From contig CAJQTH010000008.1 in NCBI GenBank assembly GCA_905618905.1, positions 1 through 64,000 on the forward strand: 64,000 bases of DNA. The letters run 5' to 3'. Below, piece by piece: positions 1-8,673 of the stretch. The position numbers and the translations under genes were made by a program. The notes beneath the pieces were generated by a model. It saw only the letters and a program-made list of their open reading frames with translations, was not told the origin of the DNA and searched no databases. This DNA is from an uncultured Candidatus Pelagibacter sp. Its GTDB lineage: Bacteria > Pseudomonadota > Alphaproteobacteria > Pelagibacterales > Pelagibacteraceae. Numbering within the stretch: the first letter of the stretch is position 1; each line of letters starts with the position of its first letter.

Positions 1-35
1 CTAAGCTTATGGAAATGGCTTTAGCAGTTAAATAA
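1..35 (+). CDS. 3' end of an upstream CDS, possibly a TRAP substrate-binding protein (dctP)
   Basis: Open frame ...KLMEMALAVK* ending TAA at 33-35, directly upstream of a hairpin and dctQM; identity inferred from position only. Confidence 0.35.
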   Translation, partial: KLMEMALAVK

Positions 36-45
36 ATTAATATAT

Positions 46-82
46 AAAGCCCTTGTTTCAATAAAAAATAAGGGCTTTTTTT
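46..82 (+). terminator. Hairpin with T-tract between the upstream CDS and dctQ
   Basis: AAAGCCCTT (46-54) pairs with AAGGGCTTT, followed by a T-run; next CDS starts at 83. Confidence 0.7.
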
Positions 83-577
83 ATGATAAAAAATTACTTA
101 AAATTTTGTAATTACACAGCTCAAGCTTGTGGAGCTTTTGCTGTAGGTGCTTTAATCTTGTCTATCTTGGTAATTGTCGAACTAGTTTTTGAAAGATATT
201 TTTTTCAACATGCAATTACTTGGCAAACAGAATTGGTTACAATGTTGCTTGTTGCATCTACTTTTATTGGTAGTGCTTATGTTTTAAGCGAAAAAGCTCA
301 TGTTAGTATGGAGTGGATTTATGATTTTTTATCAAAAAAAAATATTATTAAACTCAAGATTTTTACTTCATTTTTAAGCTTAGGGTTTTTTCTAACATTA
401 TTTTATTTTGGTTTCTTAATGGTAGAGGAAGCTTTCATTAAAAATTACACTACAGGCACAATATGGGATCCTCCATTATGGGTACCTTATTCATCAATGT
501 TAATAGGTTCTATTTTAATGATACTTCAATATATTGCTGAAATAATAAAATTATTTGATGAAAAGGATTTTAAATAA
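83..577 (+). CDS. dctQ: TRAP transporter small permease (DctQ)
   Basis: 164 aa four-TM protein with WQTELVTMLLVASTFIGSAYVLSEKAHVSME-type DctQ pattern, followed by DctM. Confidence 0.85.
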   Translation: MIKNYLKFCNYTAQACGAFAVGALILSILVIVELVFERYFFQHAITWQTELVTMLLVASTFIGSAYVLSEKAHVSMEWIYDFLSKKNIIKLKIFTSFLSLGFFLTLFYFGFLMVEEAFIKNYTTGTIWDPPLWVPYSSMLIGSILMILQYIAEIIKLFDEKDFK

Positions 578-1908
578 TGGATCCATTAACGATTGCAATA
601 ATTGTTGCTGTTTTTACACTAATAGTTTTATTCTCAGGTATTCCGATTGCCTTTGGTCTAAGTTTTGTTTCAATTACTCTGTTGGTTACATTCGAAGGGT
701 TGCAAATGTTAGATGTCTTTGCAGAAACTTTTTACGCAGGATTAAATTCTTTTGTATTACTATCAATTCCAATGTTCATTCTTATGGGGATGGCTGTTGC
801 TCATTCACCTGCAGGCAAAGATTTGTACACTGGTCTTGATAGGTGGTTATGGAGAGTTCCAGGTGGTTTAGTTATTTCTAATATTGGTGCATGTTCAATT
901 TTTGCAGCTTTAAGTGGATCAAGTCCAGCGACATGTGCTGCTATTGGTACTATGGGAATTCCTGAAATGAGAAAAAGAGGATACTCAGACGAAATTGCCA
1001 CAGGAACAATTGCTGCTGGAGGAACTTTAGGAGTTTTAATTCCACCTAGTATAGTTTTAATTGTTTATGGTATGGCAACAGGAACTTCCATTGGAAGACT
1101 ATTTTTATCTGGCATTATTCCAGGGTTTATGTTGGCAAGTCTTTTTGCTGTTTGGGCGTTAATACACAGTTACTTCATTGATAAAAATGCATCAAAATTA
1201 TTAAGAAATAGAAAGCCACCAACGTTAAAAGAAAAATTTGAAGTTCTTCCTAGAATTTTTCCGTTTTTAGCGATCATCGTTGGAGTTTTGTATGTACTAT
1301 ATGGAGGAGTTGCGACACCATCAGAAGCTTCTGGTGTTGGTGCATTTTTGGTTTTTGTAATGATTGCAGTTGTTTACAAAATTTATCAGCCTAAAAAAAT
1401 ATGGAATATTGTTAAAATTTCAATGAAAGAGAGCGTGATGATAATGTTTATTATTGCAGCTTCTTATCTTTTTGCATTCACGCTATCCCAACTTTATGTA
1501 ACTCAATCACTTGCTCAAAGCATGATTGAATTAAGTAGTAATAAGTGGATGATTTTTTTGATGGTTAATGTGTTTTTACTTGTTGCTGGTTTCTTTTTAC
1601 CACCAGTTGCAGTTATTGTGATGACTTCAGCGATATTATTACCTGTTATAACTACATTGGGTTTTGATCCATATTGGTTTGCAATAGTATTTACAATAAA
1701 TATGGAAATAGGCTTAATCACACCGCCTGTTGGATTAAATCTATATATAATTAAAGGAATAACACCTGATGTAAGTTTATCTACAATCTTAAAGGGATCA
1801 TTTCCATTTATGATGATGATGGTTTTATCCATATTGATATTGTGTATTTTTCCTGAAATTGTAAGTTGGCTACCTGATAAACTAATGGGTAAACCTCTTG
1901 GATATTAA
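577..1908 (+). CDS. dctM: TRAP transporter large permease (DctM)
   Basis: 443 aa; GIPIAFGLSF, SGSSPATCAAIG, GGTLGVLIPPSIVLIVYG and NMEIGLITPPVGLNLY motifs. Confidence 0.92.
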   Translation: MDPLTIAIIVAVFTLIVLFSGIPIAFGLSFVSITLLVTFEGLQMLDVFAETFYAGLNSFVLLSIPMFILMGMAVAHSPAGKDLYTGLDRWLWRVPGGLVISNIGACSIFAALSGSSPATCAAIGTMGIPEMRKRGYSDEIATGTIAAGGTLGVLIPPSIVLIVYGMATGTSIGRLFLSGIIPGFMLASLFAVWALIHSYFIDKNASKLLRNRKPPTLKEKFEVLPRIFPFLAIIVGVLYVLYGGVATPSEASGVGAFLVFVMIAVVYKIYQPKKIWNIVKISMKESVMIMFIIAASYLFAFTLSQLYVTQSLAQSMIELSSNKWMIFLMVNVFLLVAGFFLPPVAVIVMTSAILLPVITTLGFDPYWFAIVFTINMEIGLITPPVGLNLYIIKGITPDVSLSTILKGSFPFMMMMVLSILILCIFPEIVSWLPDKLMGKPLGY

Positions 1909-2902
1909 AAAAGAAATTAATAGAAAAATTTCAGTAGCACCCATGATGGATTGCACCGATCGTCATGATCGTTACTTTTTAAGGTTGATGAGTAAAAATG
2001 TTATGTTGTATTCAGAAATGGTTGCAACAAAGTCTGCAATACATGGAGATCGAAAAAAAATCTTATCTTATAGTCCTGAAGAGAAACCTTTGGCTTTACA
2101 AGTTGGTGGATCAGATAAAGTAGAGTTAGCAGAAGTTGCAAAAATTGCAGAGGACATGGGTTATGATGAAATTAATATTAACTTAGGTTGTCCTAGTAAA
2201 AAAGTTCAAAAGAATATGTTTGGTGCCTGCTTGATGAAAGAACCTGATCTTGTTGCAGAATGCATCGATTCAATGGTTAATGCTTGTAAAATTCCAGTTA
2301 CTGCAAAAACTAGAATTGGATTTGATGATACCGAAGAATTTGATTATTTAAATAATTTTATACTAAAGATGAAAGGTGTTGGTTGTAGCACTTTTATATT
2401 ACACGCTCGAAAAGCTATTTTAACTGGAATGTCACCTAAACAAAATTTAAATATTCCAAAACTGAACTATGGAATGGTCTATAAAGTTAAAGAAGAAAAT
2501 CCAGATTTAGAAATTATTATTAATGGAGGTATTTCAAAAATTGATGAAATTAAAAACCACTTAACTTTATGTGATGGAGTTATGATTGGTCGATCAATAT
2601 ATCAAAATCCCTATTCTTTAGTTGAGATTGAAAATGAAATTTTTAGAACAAAAGAACAGCCAACAAGAGAAGAAATAGCTGAAAAACTAATAGAGTACCT
2701 TGAGAAAGAAGTTAAGCTTGGCACAAAAGTAAATCATATTATGAGACATACTGTTGGATTATATCATGGTCAAATAGGCTCAAAGGAATGGAAAAGGTAT
2801 TTAAGCGACAATATGATGGCAAGAGACTCTGATTTTCAAAAATCAAAACACATAATGACAATTGTGCAAAATAACGAGAAAGCTAATCAAGCTAACTTAT
2901 AA
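1898..2902 (+). CDS. dusA: tRNA-dihydrouridine synthase, DusA type
   Basis: SVAPMMDCTDRHDRYFLR, EININLGCPSKKVQ, MIGRSIYQNPY. Confidence 0.92.
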   Translation: MDIKKEINRKISVAPMMDCTDRHDRYFLRLMSKNVMLYSEMVATKSAIHGDRKKILSYSPEEKPLALQVGGSDKVELAEVAKIAEDMGYDEININLGCPSKKVQKNMFGACLMKEPDLVAECIDSMVNACKIPVTAKTRIGFDDTEEFDYLNNFILKMKGVGCSTFILHARKAILTGMSPKQNLNIPKLNYGMVYKVKEENPDLEIIINGGISKIDEIKNHLTLCDGVMIGRSIYQNPYSLVEIENEIFRTKEQPTREEIAEKLIEYLEKEVKLGTKVNHIMRHTVGLYHGQIGSKEWKRYLSDNMMARDSDFQKSKHIMTIVQNNEKANQANL

Positions 2903-3738
2903 TGGAAAATTTAAATTACGGAGAAATAATTAATTTGTTAGCAGTCCTTGCTATATCAGCAGCTGTAGCAGGTTTCATGGCTGGATTACTTGGGGTTGGA
3001 GGTGGAATTATAATGGTTCCAGCTTTATATTACGCATTTACTGTTCTTGATTTTGATATTGTTACAAGAATGCACCTTTCTGTTGGAACTTCTTTAGCAA
3101 TAATAGTTCCAACATCAATAATTTCTACCAAAATACACATGGAGCATGATGCAGTTGATTTTAAAATGGTAAAATCGTTTGGTATTTTTATTCTTATTGG
3201 GGTAATTTTAGGAACCTTCTTAGTCGTAAATTTAAATACTCCGACTTTAGTTTTATTCTTTTCAATCTTTGCTTTTATGATTGGATTATTTTTTATTTTT
3301 TTGAGAGAGGAATTGGTAGAAAATCCAAAAAAAATACCCGAACTAATAAAAAATATTTCAGGAGTTGTCATTGGTTTTTTTTCTGTACCTCTTGGCATTG
3401 GAGGTGGATCTTTAATGGTACCTTTTATGAGAACAATTGGTTACAATATAAGAAAATCAATTGGTACAGCTGCAGCAACAGGTATTTTAATAGCTATTAG
3501 TGGAACTATAACAATGATTATTAGTGGAAAAATAATAGATAATATTAATACTCCGTTTAGCTTTGGATATATTAATTTATTAGGTTTTATTGTATTTGTG
3601 CCGGTAACAATGGTAATGGCAAGATTTGGTGCTAAAACAGTATATAAAATTGATAAAAAATTATTAAGTAAAATTTTTGGTATTTTTTTAATTATAGTTT
3701 CAATAAGGTCTTTTATTGAGTATCTATCTATAAATTAA
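2902..3738 (+). CDS. TauE/SafE family sulfite/organic anion permease
   Basis: GFMAGLLGVGGGIIMVPAL and a second repeat GVVIGFFSVPLGIGGGSLMVPFM. Confidence 0.88.
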   Translation: MENLNYGEIINLLAVLAISAAVAGFMAGLLGVGGGIIMVPALYYAFTVLDFDIVTRMHLSVGTSLAIIVPTSIISTKIHMEHDAVDFKMVKSFGIFILIGVILGTFLVVNLNTPTLVLFFSIFAFMIGLFFIFLREELVENPKKIPELIKNISGVVIGFFSVPLGIGGGSLMVPFMRTIGYNIRKSIGTAAATGILIAISGTITMIISGKIIDNINTPFSFGYINLLGFIVFVPVTMVMARFGAKTVYKIDKKLLSKIFGIFLIIVSIRSFIEYLSIN

Positions 3739-3881
3739 ATTTTCTAATTAATTTAGTAACAACCTCTTTTATATTTATAAAAGCAACATATCTGCTGTTA
3801 AATTAATCAATTTAATTACTAGATATCTTTTCATATTTTATGTAGGTTTTCTATAAATAATAAACTGAGAGGGAAAATAAT

Positions 3882-4856
3882 ATGAGTAAATTTAATAAAA
3901 TAATTGTTGTTTTATTTTCAACACTTTTTTTAAGTTTGGCAGCTAATTCAACTGAAGTAAAATTTGGACATGTGGGTAAACCTGGTTCATTATTTTCTGC
4001 ATCAGTTGAACATTTTGCTAAACTTGCAAATGAGAGGTTAGGCAGCAAAGGTAAAGTAAGTGTATTTGGTTCTTCACAACTTGGAAAAGATAAACAAGGT
4101 ATGCAAAAACTAAAATTAGGCACTGTAGATATGTGGTTGCCATCGTCTGTCATGGCGTCAATTCATGATGAGTTTGGTGTTTTTGATATGCCATTTATCA
4201 TTAAAGATAGAAAGCACATGAATAAGGTTGAAAGCCAAGTATTACCTGGAATGTTCAAAAATCTTGAGGCTAAAACTGGTTATCAAGTTATAGCAGTGTG
4301 GGAAAATGGTTTTAGACATATTACAAACAATGTAAGAGCAATAGATAAACCAGATGACTTAAAGGGAATTAAATTAAGAACTCCTAAGTCAAAATGGAGA
4401 GTTAAAATGTTCCAATCATATGGTGCAAATCCTACTCCAATGTCATTTTCAGAAGTTTTTACAGCTTTGAAAACTGGAACAATGGATGGTCAAGAAAACC
4501 CATATGCTCAAATAGCTAGTGCTAAGTTTCAAGAAGTACAGAAGTATCTATCTATTACAGGTCACGTTTATACTCCTGCTTATGTAGCGGTACATAAAGA
4601 TCATTGGAGCAAACTTCCTGCGGATGTAAGAGCTATCCTAGAACAAGCTGCGCAAGATACGCAAAAATTTGTTTACGAAGAAGCTGCAAGACTTGAAAAA
4701 TCTTTACTAGGAGTAATTGAGTCAGCTGGTGTTAAAGTAAACACTGCTGATAAAGGAGCTTTTATTGCAGCAAGTAAAGGAATATATGATCAATTTGCAT
4801 CAGAAGTATCAACTGGTGGTGCGTTAATTGAAAAAGTATCATCTTTAGCAAATTAA
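3882..4856 (+). CDS. dctP: TRAP transporter substrate-binding protein (DctP)
   Basis: Signal peptide; LKGIKLRTPKSKWRVKMFQSYGANPTPMSFSEVFTALKTGTMDGQENPYAQI is typical DctP. Confidence 0.93.
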   Translation: MSKFNKIIVVLFSTLFLSLAANSTEVKFGHVGKPGSLFSASVEHFAKLANERLGSKGKVSVFGSSQLGKDKQGMQKLKLGTVDMWLPSSVMASIHDEFGVFDMPFIIKDRKHMNKVESQVLPGMFKNLEAKTGYQVIAVWENGFRHITNNVRAIDKPDDLKGIKLRTPKSKWRVKMFQSYGANPTPMSFSEVFTALKTGTMDGQENPYAQIASAKFQEVQKYLSITGHVYTPAYVAVHKDHWSKLPADVRAILEQAAQDTQKFVYEEAARLEKSLLGVIESAGVKVNTADKGAFIAASKGIYDQFASEVSTGGALIEKVSSLAN

Positions 4857-4868
4857 TCTAATTTGTAT

Positions 4869-4891
4869 TAGGCCCTCTTTCTGAGGGCCTA
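4869..4891 (+). promoter_or_regulatory. dctP-dctQ intergenic stem-loop
   Basis: TAGGCCCTC TTTCT GAGGGCCTA: perfect 9-bp stem, 5-nt loop, no clear T-tract. Confidence 0.7.
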
Positions 4892-4900
4892 GAAAAATAT

Positions 4901-5410
4901 ATGACATTAAAAAAATTTATAAATTCTTACGAAAATTTTTTAAAATTTATACTGTTCGTAATGATGGTAGCCCTTGCAACAACAGTATTGCTTGGTGTTT
5001 CTTTCCGTTTTGCTGGTAGTGCTTTAGTTTGGTATGATGAAGTTGCAGCGGTTCAACTCGCCTGGATAACATATTATGGCTCAGCTTATGCATCATTAAA
5101 AGGAGCACATATAAGTGTACCTAGTATCTTTAAGGCATTTCCATTAGTTTTAAGAAAAATATTTTTTGTATTATCCAAATTTATTATCTATGCTTTTTTG
5201 ATATTGTTAGCTTATTATGGGTTCAAAGTTTTAACACTTATTGGAGGAGAAACATTGGTAACTTTAGAGTGGGTTCCTCAAATTTTTGTACAATCAGTGA
5301 TACCAGTTGCATCATGTCTATTTATTTTATCTGAAACTTTAAGAATTCCAGAGGATTATAAAAATTTAGTTCTTCAAACAACTAACATTGAACAAACAGG
5401 AGATATTTGA
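4901..5410 (+). CDS. dctQ: TRAP transporter small permease (DctQ)
   Basis: 169 aa; VWYDEVAAVQLAWITYYGSAYASLKGAHISV. Confidence 0.9.
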   Translation: MTLKKFINSYENFLKFILFVMMVALATTVLLGVSFRFAGSALVWYDEVAAVQLAWITYYGSAYASLKGAHISVPSIFKAFPLVLRKIFFVLSKFIIYAFLILLAYYGFKVLTLIGGETLVTLEWVPQIFVQSVIPVASCLFILSETLRIPEDYKNLVLQTTNIEQTGDI

Positions 5411-6693
5411 TGTTAATTTTAACAATGTTTTTAGTATTACTATTTATTTTATCTATAAATGTTCCTATAGCTATTGGTCTAGCGGTAACAACAATAGTTG
5501 CGATGGTATTAAAGTCTGGAACAAGTTTTTTAATCGATACTGCAATTGTTATGTTTGATGGATCAATGAAATTTCCATTGATTGCAATACCTTTATTTAT
5601 TCTTGCAGGTTCAATAATGAATAGTGCTGGTATATCTAGAAGATTGATAGCGTTTGCTTCTGCTCTGGTTGGGTTTATTAAGGGTGGTTTAAGCATGATC
5701 AACATAGCAACTTCAATGTTTTTTGCAGAAATTTCTGGGTCAGCAGTTGCAGATGTTGCTGCATTAGGTTCAATTTTAATTCCAGCAATGAAGAAAAAAG
5801 GATATCCAGGAGCATTTGCTGCTGCAGTCACATCATCCTCAGCATCTTTAGCAATTATTATTCCACCATCCATACCAATGATTGTTTATGCCGTGATGTC
5901 ACAAAGTTCAGTAGTACAATTATTTGTTGCTGGAATTGTTCCTGGTGTAATTGGTGGTTTTTTTTTAATGTTAGCTGCATATATCACAGCAAGACGCAGA
6001 AATTTTCCAGTCGAAGAAACATTTAATCTTGCAAATGTCAGGAAAACTGCAAGAGAGGCAGCATTGGCATTTTTACTACCTGTAATTATTTTGGGTGGTA
6101 TTTTTGGTGGTGTCGTAACCGCAACAGAGGGAGCCGGTTTGGCAGTTGTAGCATCACTAGTTATTGGGTTAGTTTATGGAGAAGTGGATTTTAAAAGACT
6201 GTATGAAGCTGCAACTGAAGGAGCAATTCAAACATCATCTGTAATGTTGTTGGTAGCAGCTTCAGTATTACTAGGTGAATTTTTAACAGTCGAACAACTT
6301 CCGCAAAAAATTGCCGGATCAATTATGGACTTTACAAATAATAAGTATGCTGTTTTGGCCATATTAAATGTTTTTCTTCTAGTTATTGGTTTCTTTTTGC
6401 ATTCTGTGGCAGCAATAATTCTTACTGTTCCTATTGTTATGCCTCTAGTTTATGCTGTGGGTATAGATCCAGTTCATTTTGGAATTATTGTCACTTTAAA
6501 TTTAGCAATTGGTCAACAAACACCACCAGTTGCAAGTGTTTTAGCAACCGCATGTTCTGTAGCAAAAGAAGATATATGGGATGTAACAAGGGAAAACCTT
6601 ATCTTTATAAGTGTTTTAGTAATATTGTTGCTTTTAGTGACCTATGTACCTGCCATACCAATGACACTAGTTGAATACTTTTATAGGAGTTAA
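5407..6693 (+). CDS. dctM: TRAP transporter large permease (DctM)
   Basis: 428 aa; AEISGSAVADVAALGSILIPAMKKKGYPGAFAAAVTSSSASLAIIIPPSIPMIVYA. Confidence 0.94.
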   Translation: MMLILTMFLVLLFILSINVPIAIGLAVTTIVAMVLKSGTSFLIDTAIVMFDGSMKFPLIAIPLFILAGSIMNSAGISRRLIAFASALVGFIKGGLSMINIATSMFFAEISGSAVADVAALGSILIPAMKKKGYPGAFAAAVTSSSASLAIIIPPSIPMIVYAVMSQSSVVQLFVAGIVPGVIGGFFLMLAAYITARRRNFPVEETFNLANVRKTAREAALAFLLPVIILGGIFGGVVTATEGAGLAVVASLVIGLVYGEVDFKRLYEAATEGAIQTSSVMLLVAASVLLGEFLTVEQLPQKIAGSIMDFTNNKYAVLAILNVFLLVIGFFLHSVAAIILTVPIVMPLVYAVGIDPVHFGIIVTLNLAIGQQTPPVASVLATACSVAKEDIWDVTRENLIFISVLVILLLLVTYVPAIPMTLVEYFYRS

Positions 6694-7476
6694 ATGTATA
6701 AATTAATTGAGCTTAATAAAATAAATAGTCATTTAACTGAAGTAATTTTAAATAGACCAGAAAAACTAAATGCAATGACCAAGCCTATGTGGATAGAGCT
6801 TGGAAAAATATTCAAAAAGTTATCTAAAAATAAAAACTTAAGATGCATAATTATAAGAGGCAAAGGCAAAAAATCTTTTTCGCCTGGCAATGATATAGGG
6901 GAATTTAAAAAAGAAAGATCATCATCAAAATTGGCAAAATTTTATGGCAAATTTTTACATGGAACTTTAGGTGAAATATTTAATTGTCCAATACCGACTG
7001 TGGCTCTAATAGAAGGAATTTGTGTTGGTGGTGGATTGGAAATAGCAGGATGTTGTGATATTAGAATTTGTGGAAAAAGTTCAAGATTTGGAATTCCAAT
7101 TAAAAGATTAGGTCTAACAATGGCTGCAAAAGAGTTAGAGGTTCTTTTAAAAGTAACTAATTATTCAACTGCTATGGAAATTTTATTTGAGGGTAGGGTA
7201 TTTAGTGCAGAAGAAGCATTTGAGAAAAAACTTGTTAACAGAGTAGTTGATGACAAAAATGTTGAAAAAGAAGCTTATAGGTCAGCAGAATTAATATGTG
7301 AAGGAGCACCAAAAGTTGCAAGATGGCATAAGCAATTTGCTAGAAATATTTTAAAGAATGGTAAAGTGACTGAAAAAATTAATAATCTTGGTTATAAATG
7401 TTATGATACCGAGGACTTTAAAATTGGATATCAATCCTTTTTGAATAAAACAAAACCAAAATTTAAAAATAAGTAA
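6694..7476 (+). CDS. Enoyl-CoA hydratase/isomerase family protein
   Basis: LNRPEKLNAMTKPM; FSPGNDIGEF; IPTVALIEGICVGGGLEIAGCCDIRI crotonase signature. Confidence 0.92.
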   Translation: MYKLIELNKINSHLTEVILNRPEKLNAMTKPMWIELGKIFKKLSKNKNLRCIIIRGKGKKSFSPGNDIGEFKKERSSSKLAKFYGKFLHGTLGEIFNCPIPTVALIEGICVGGGLEIAGCCDIRICGKSSRFGIPIKRLGLTMAAKELEVLLKVTNYSTAMEILFEGRVFSAEEAFEKKLVNRVVDDKNVEKEAYRSAELICEGAPKVARWHKQFARNILKNGKVTEKINNLGYKCYDTEDFKIGYQSFLNKTKPKFKNK

Positions 7477-7479
7477 TAC

Positions 7480-8673
7480 ATGGGTGCTTCATTAAAAGGT
7501 ATTCGTATTTTAGAAATGGCTCAGATTATGGCTGGCCCAACTTGTGGATTATTATTAGCCGATCTAGGTGCTGAAGTTATCAAAATAGAAAAAACACCCA
7601 TTGGAGATGATACTAGAAATTTTCTTCCTCCTGATATTAATGGAGAAGCCGCAGCATTTATGATGATGAATAGAAATAAGAAGGGAATAGCTTTAAATCT
7701 AAAAGATAAAGATGGAGTAGAGATTTTCAAAAAAATGGTTGAAAACTCTGATGTAGTTTTAGAAAATTTTAGAAAAGGTACATTAGAAAAATTAGGTATT
7801 GGTTATGATGTGATGTCTAAAATTAATCCTAAAATAATTCTCTGTGAAATTTCTGGTTATGGTAGAACTGGTCCCTATGCTGATAAAGGAGGCTTTGATT
7901 TAGTTGCCCAAGGAATGAGTGGTTTAATGAGCATAACTGGAGAGAGTAAAGACAGACCGCCAATGAAAGTTGGAGCTCCTATCACAGATATTACAGCAGG
8001 CTTGTTGGCTACGAGTGGAATTTTGGCTGCATTGGTCCATAGAAATAAAACTGGCGAAGGTCAGAAAGTTGATACATCTTTATTTGAAGCTGGTATTGTT
8101 CACACTTATTGGCAATCAGCTATAGCTGGAGCTACTGGACAATCTCCTGGTCCATTGGGATCAGCGCATCCATTAACAGCTCCTTATCAAGCTTTTAAAA
8201 CTAAGGATAAGTGGATCACTGTAGGTGCTTCAAACCAAAATACTTGGTTAATGTTATTAAAAGCTATTAATCGTTTGGATTTACAAGAAAATGAAATGTT
8301 TTCATCAAACCTGAGTAGAAAAAAAAATACTACTCAGCTTGTAGATATACTTAATACTGAACTTTTAAAAAGAACATCAGATGAATGGCTAAAAATATTT
8401 GATGATAATGGTTTGCCGTGTGGACCTATAAATTCTATTACAGAAATGTTTGAAGATCCACAAACAATTGCAAGGGAGATGATAATTGAAGTAGAGAATA
8501 AAAAAGCTGGCAAAAGTAAAGCTATTGGTATGCCAATCAAGTTTTCAAAAAGTAAAACGGAAAAATCAAAAGGTGCACCTAATTTAGGCGAACACACAAG
8601 AGAAATTATGCTAGGTTTTGGATACAAGCACGAAGAGATAGAAGATTTTTATAATAGAAAAGTAATACTTTAA
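7480..8673 (+). CDS. CaiB/BaiF family III CoA-transferase
   Basis: LKGIRILEMAQIMAGPTCGLLLADLGAEVIKIEKTPIGDDTR; DVVLENFRKGTLEKLGIGYDVM. Confidence 0.94.
   Translation: MGASLKGIRILEMAQIMAGPTCGLLLADLGAEVIKIEKTPIGDDTRNFLPPDINGEAAAFMMMNRNKKGIALNLKDKDGVEIFKKMVENSDVVLENFRKGTLEKLGIGYDVMSKINPKIILCEISGYGRTGPYADKGGFDLVAQGMSGLMSITGESKDRPPMKVGAPITDITAGLLATSGILAALVHRNKTGEGQKVDTSLFEAGIVHTYWQSAIAGATGQSPGPLGSAHPLTAPYQAFKTKDKWITVGASNQNTWLMLLKAINRLDLQENEMFSSNLSRKKNTTQLVDILNTELLKRTSDEWLKIFDDNGLPCGPINSITEMFEDPQTIAREMIIEVENKKAGKSKAIGMPIKFSKSKTEKSKGAPNLGEHTREIMLGFGYKHEEIEDFYNRKVIL

Noticed and set aside
555-839. Cysteine-rich 94-aa ORF
   Set aside because: Out-of-frame overlap with dctM; cysteines arise from frame-shifted TGT/TGC codons.
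801-1001. Antisense ORF inside dctM (also 1515-1832, 3030-3398, 5382-5873, 16393-16752, 19444-19746)
   Set aside because: Shadow ORFs opposite well-supported coding genes; low-complexity translations without family motifs.
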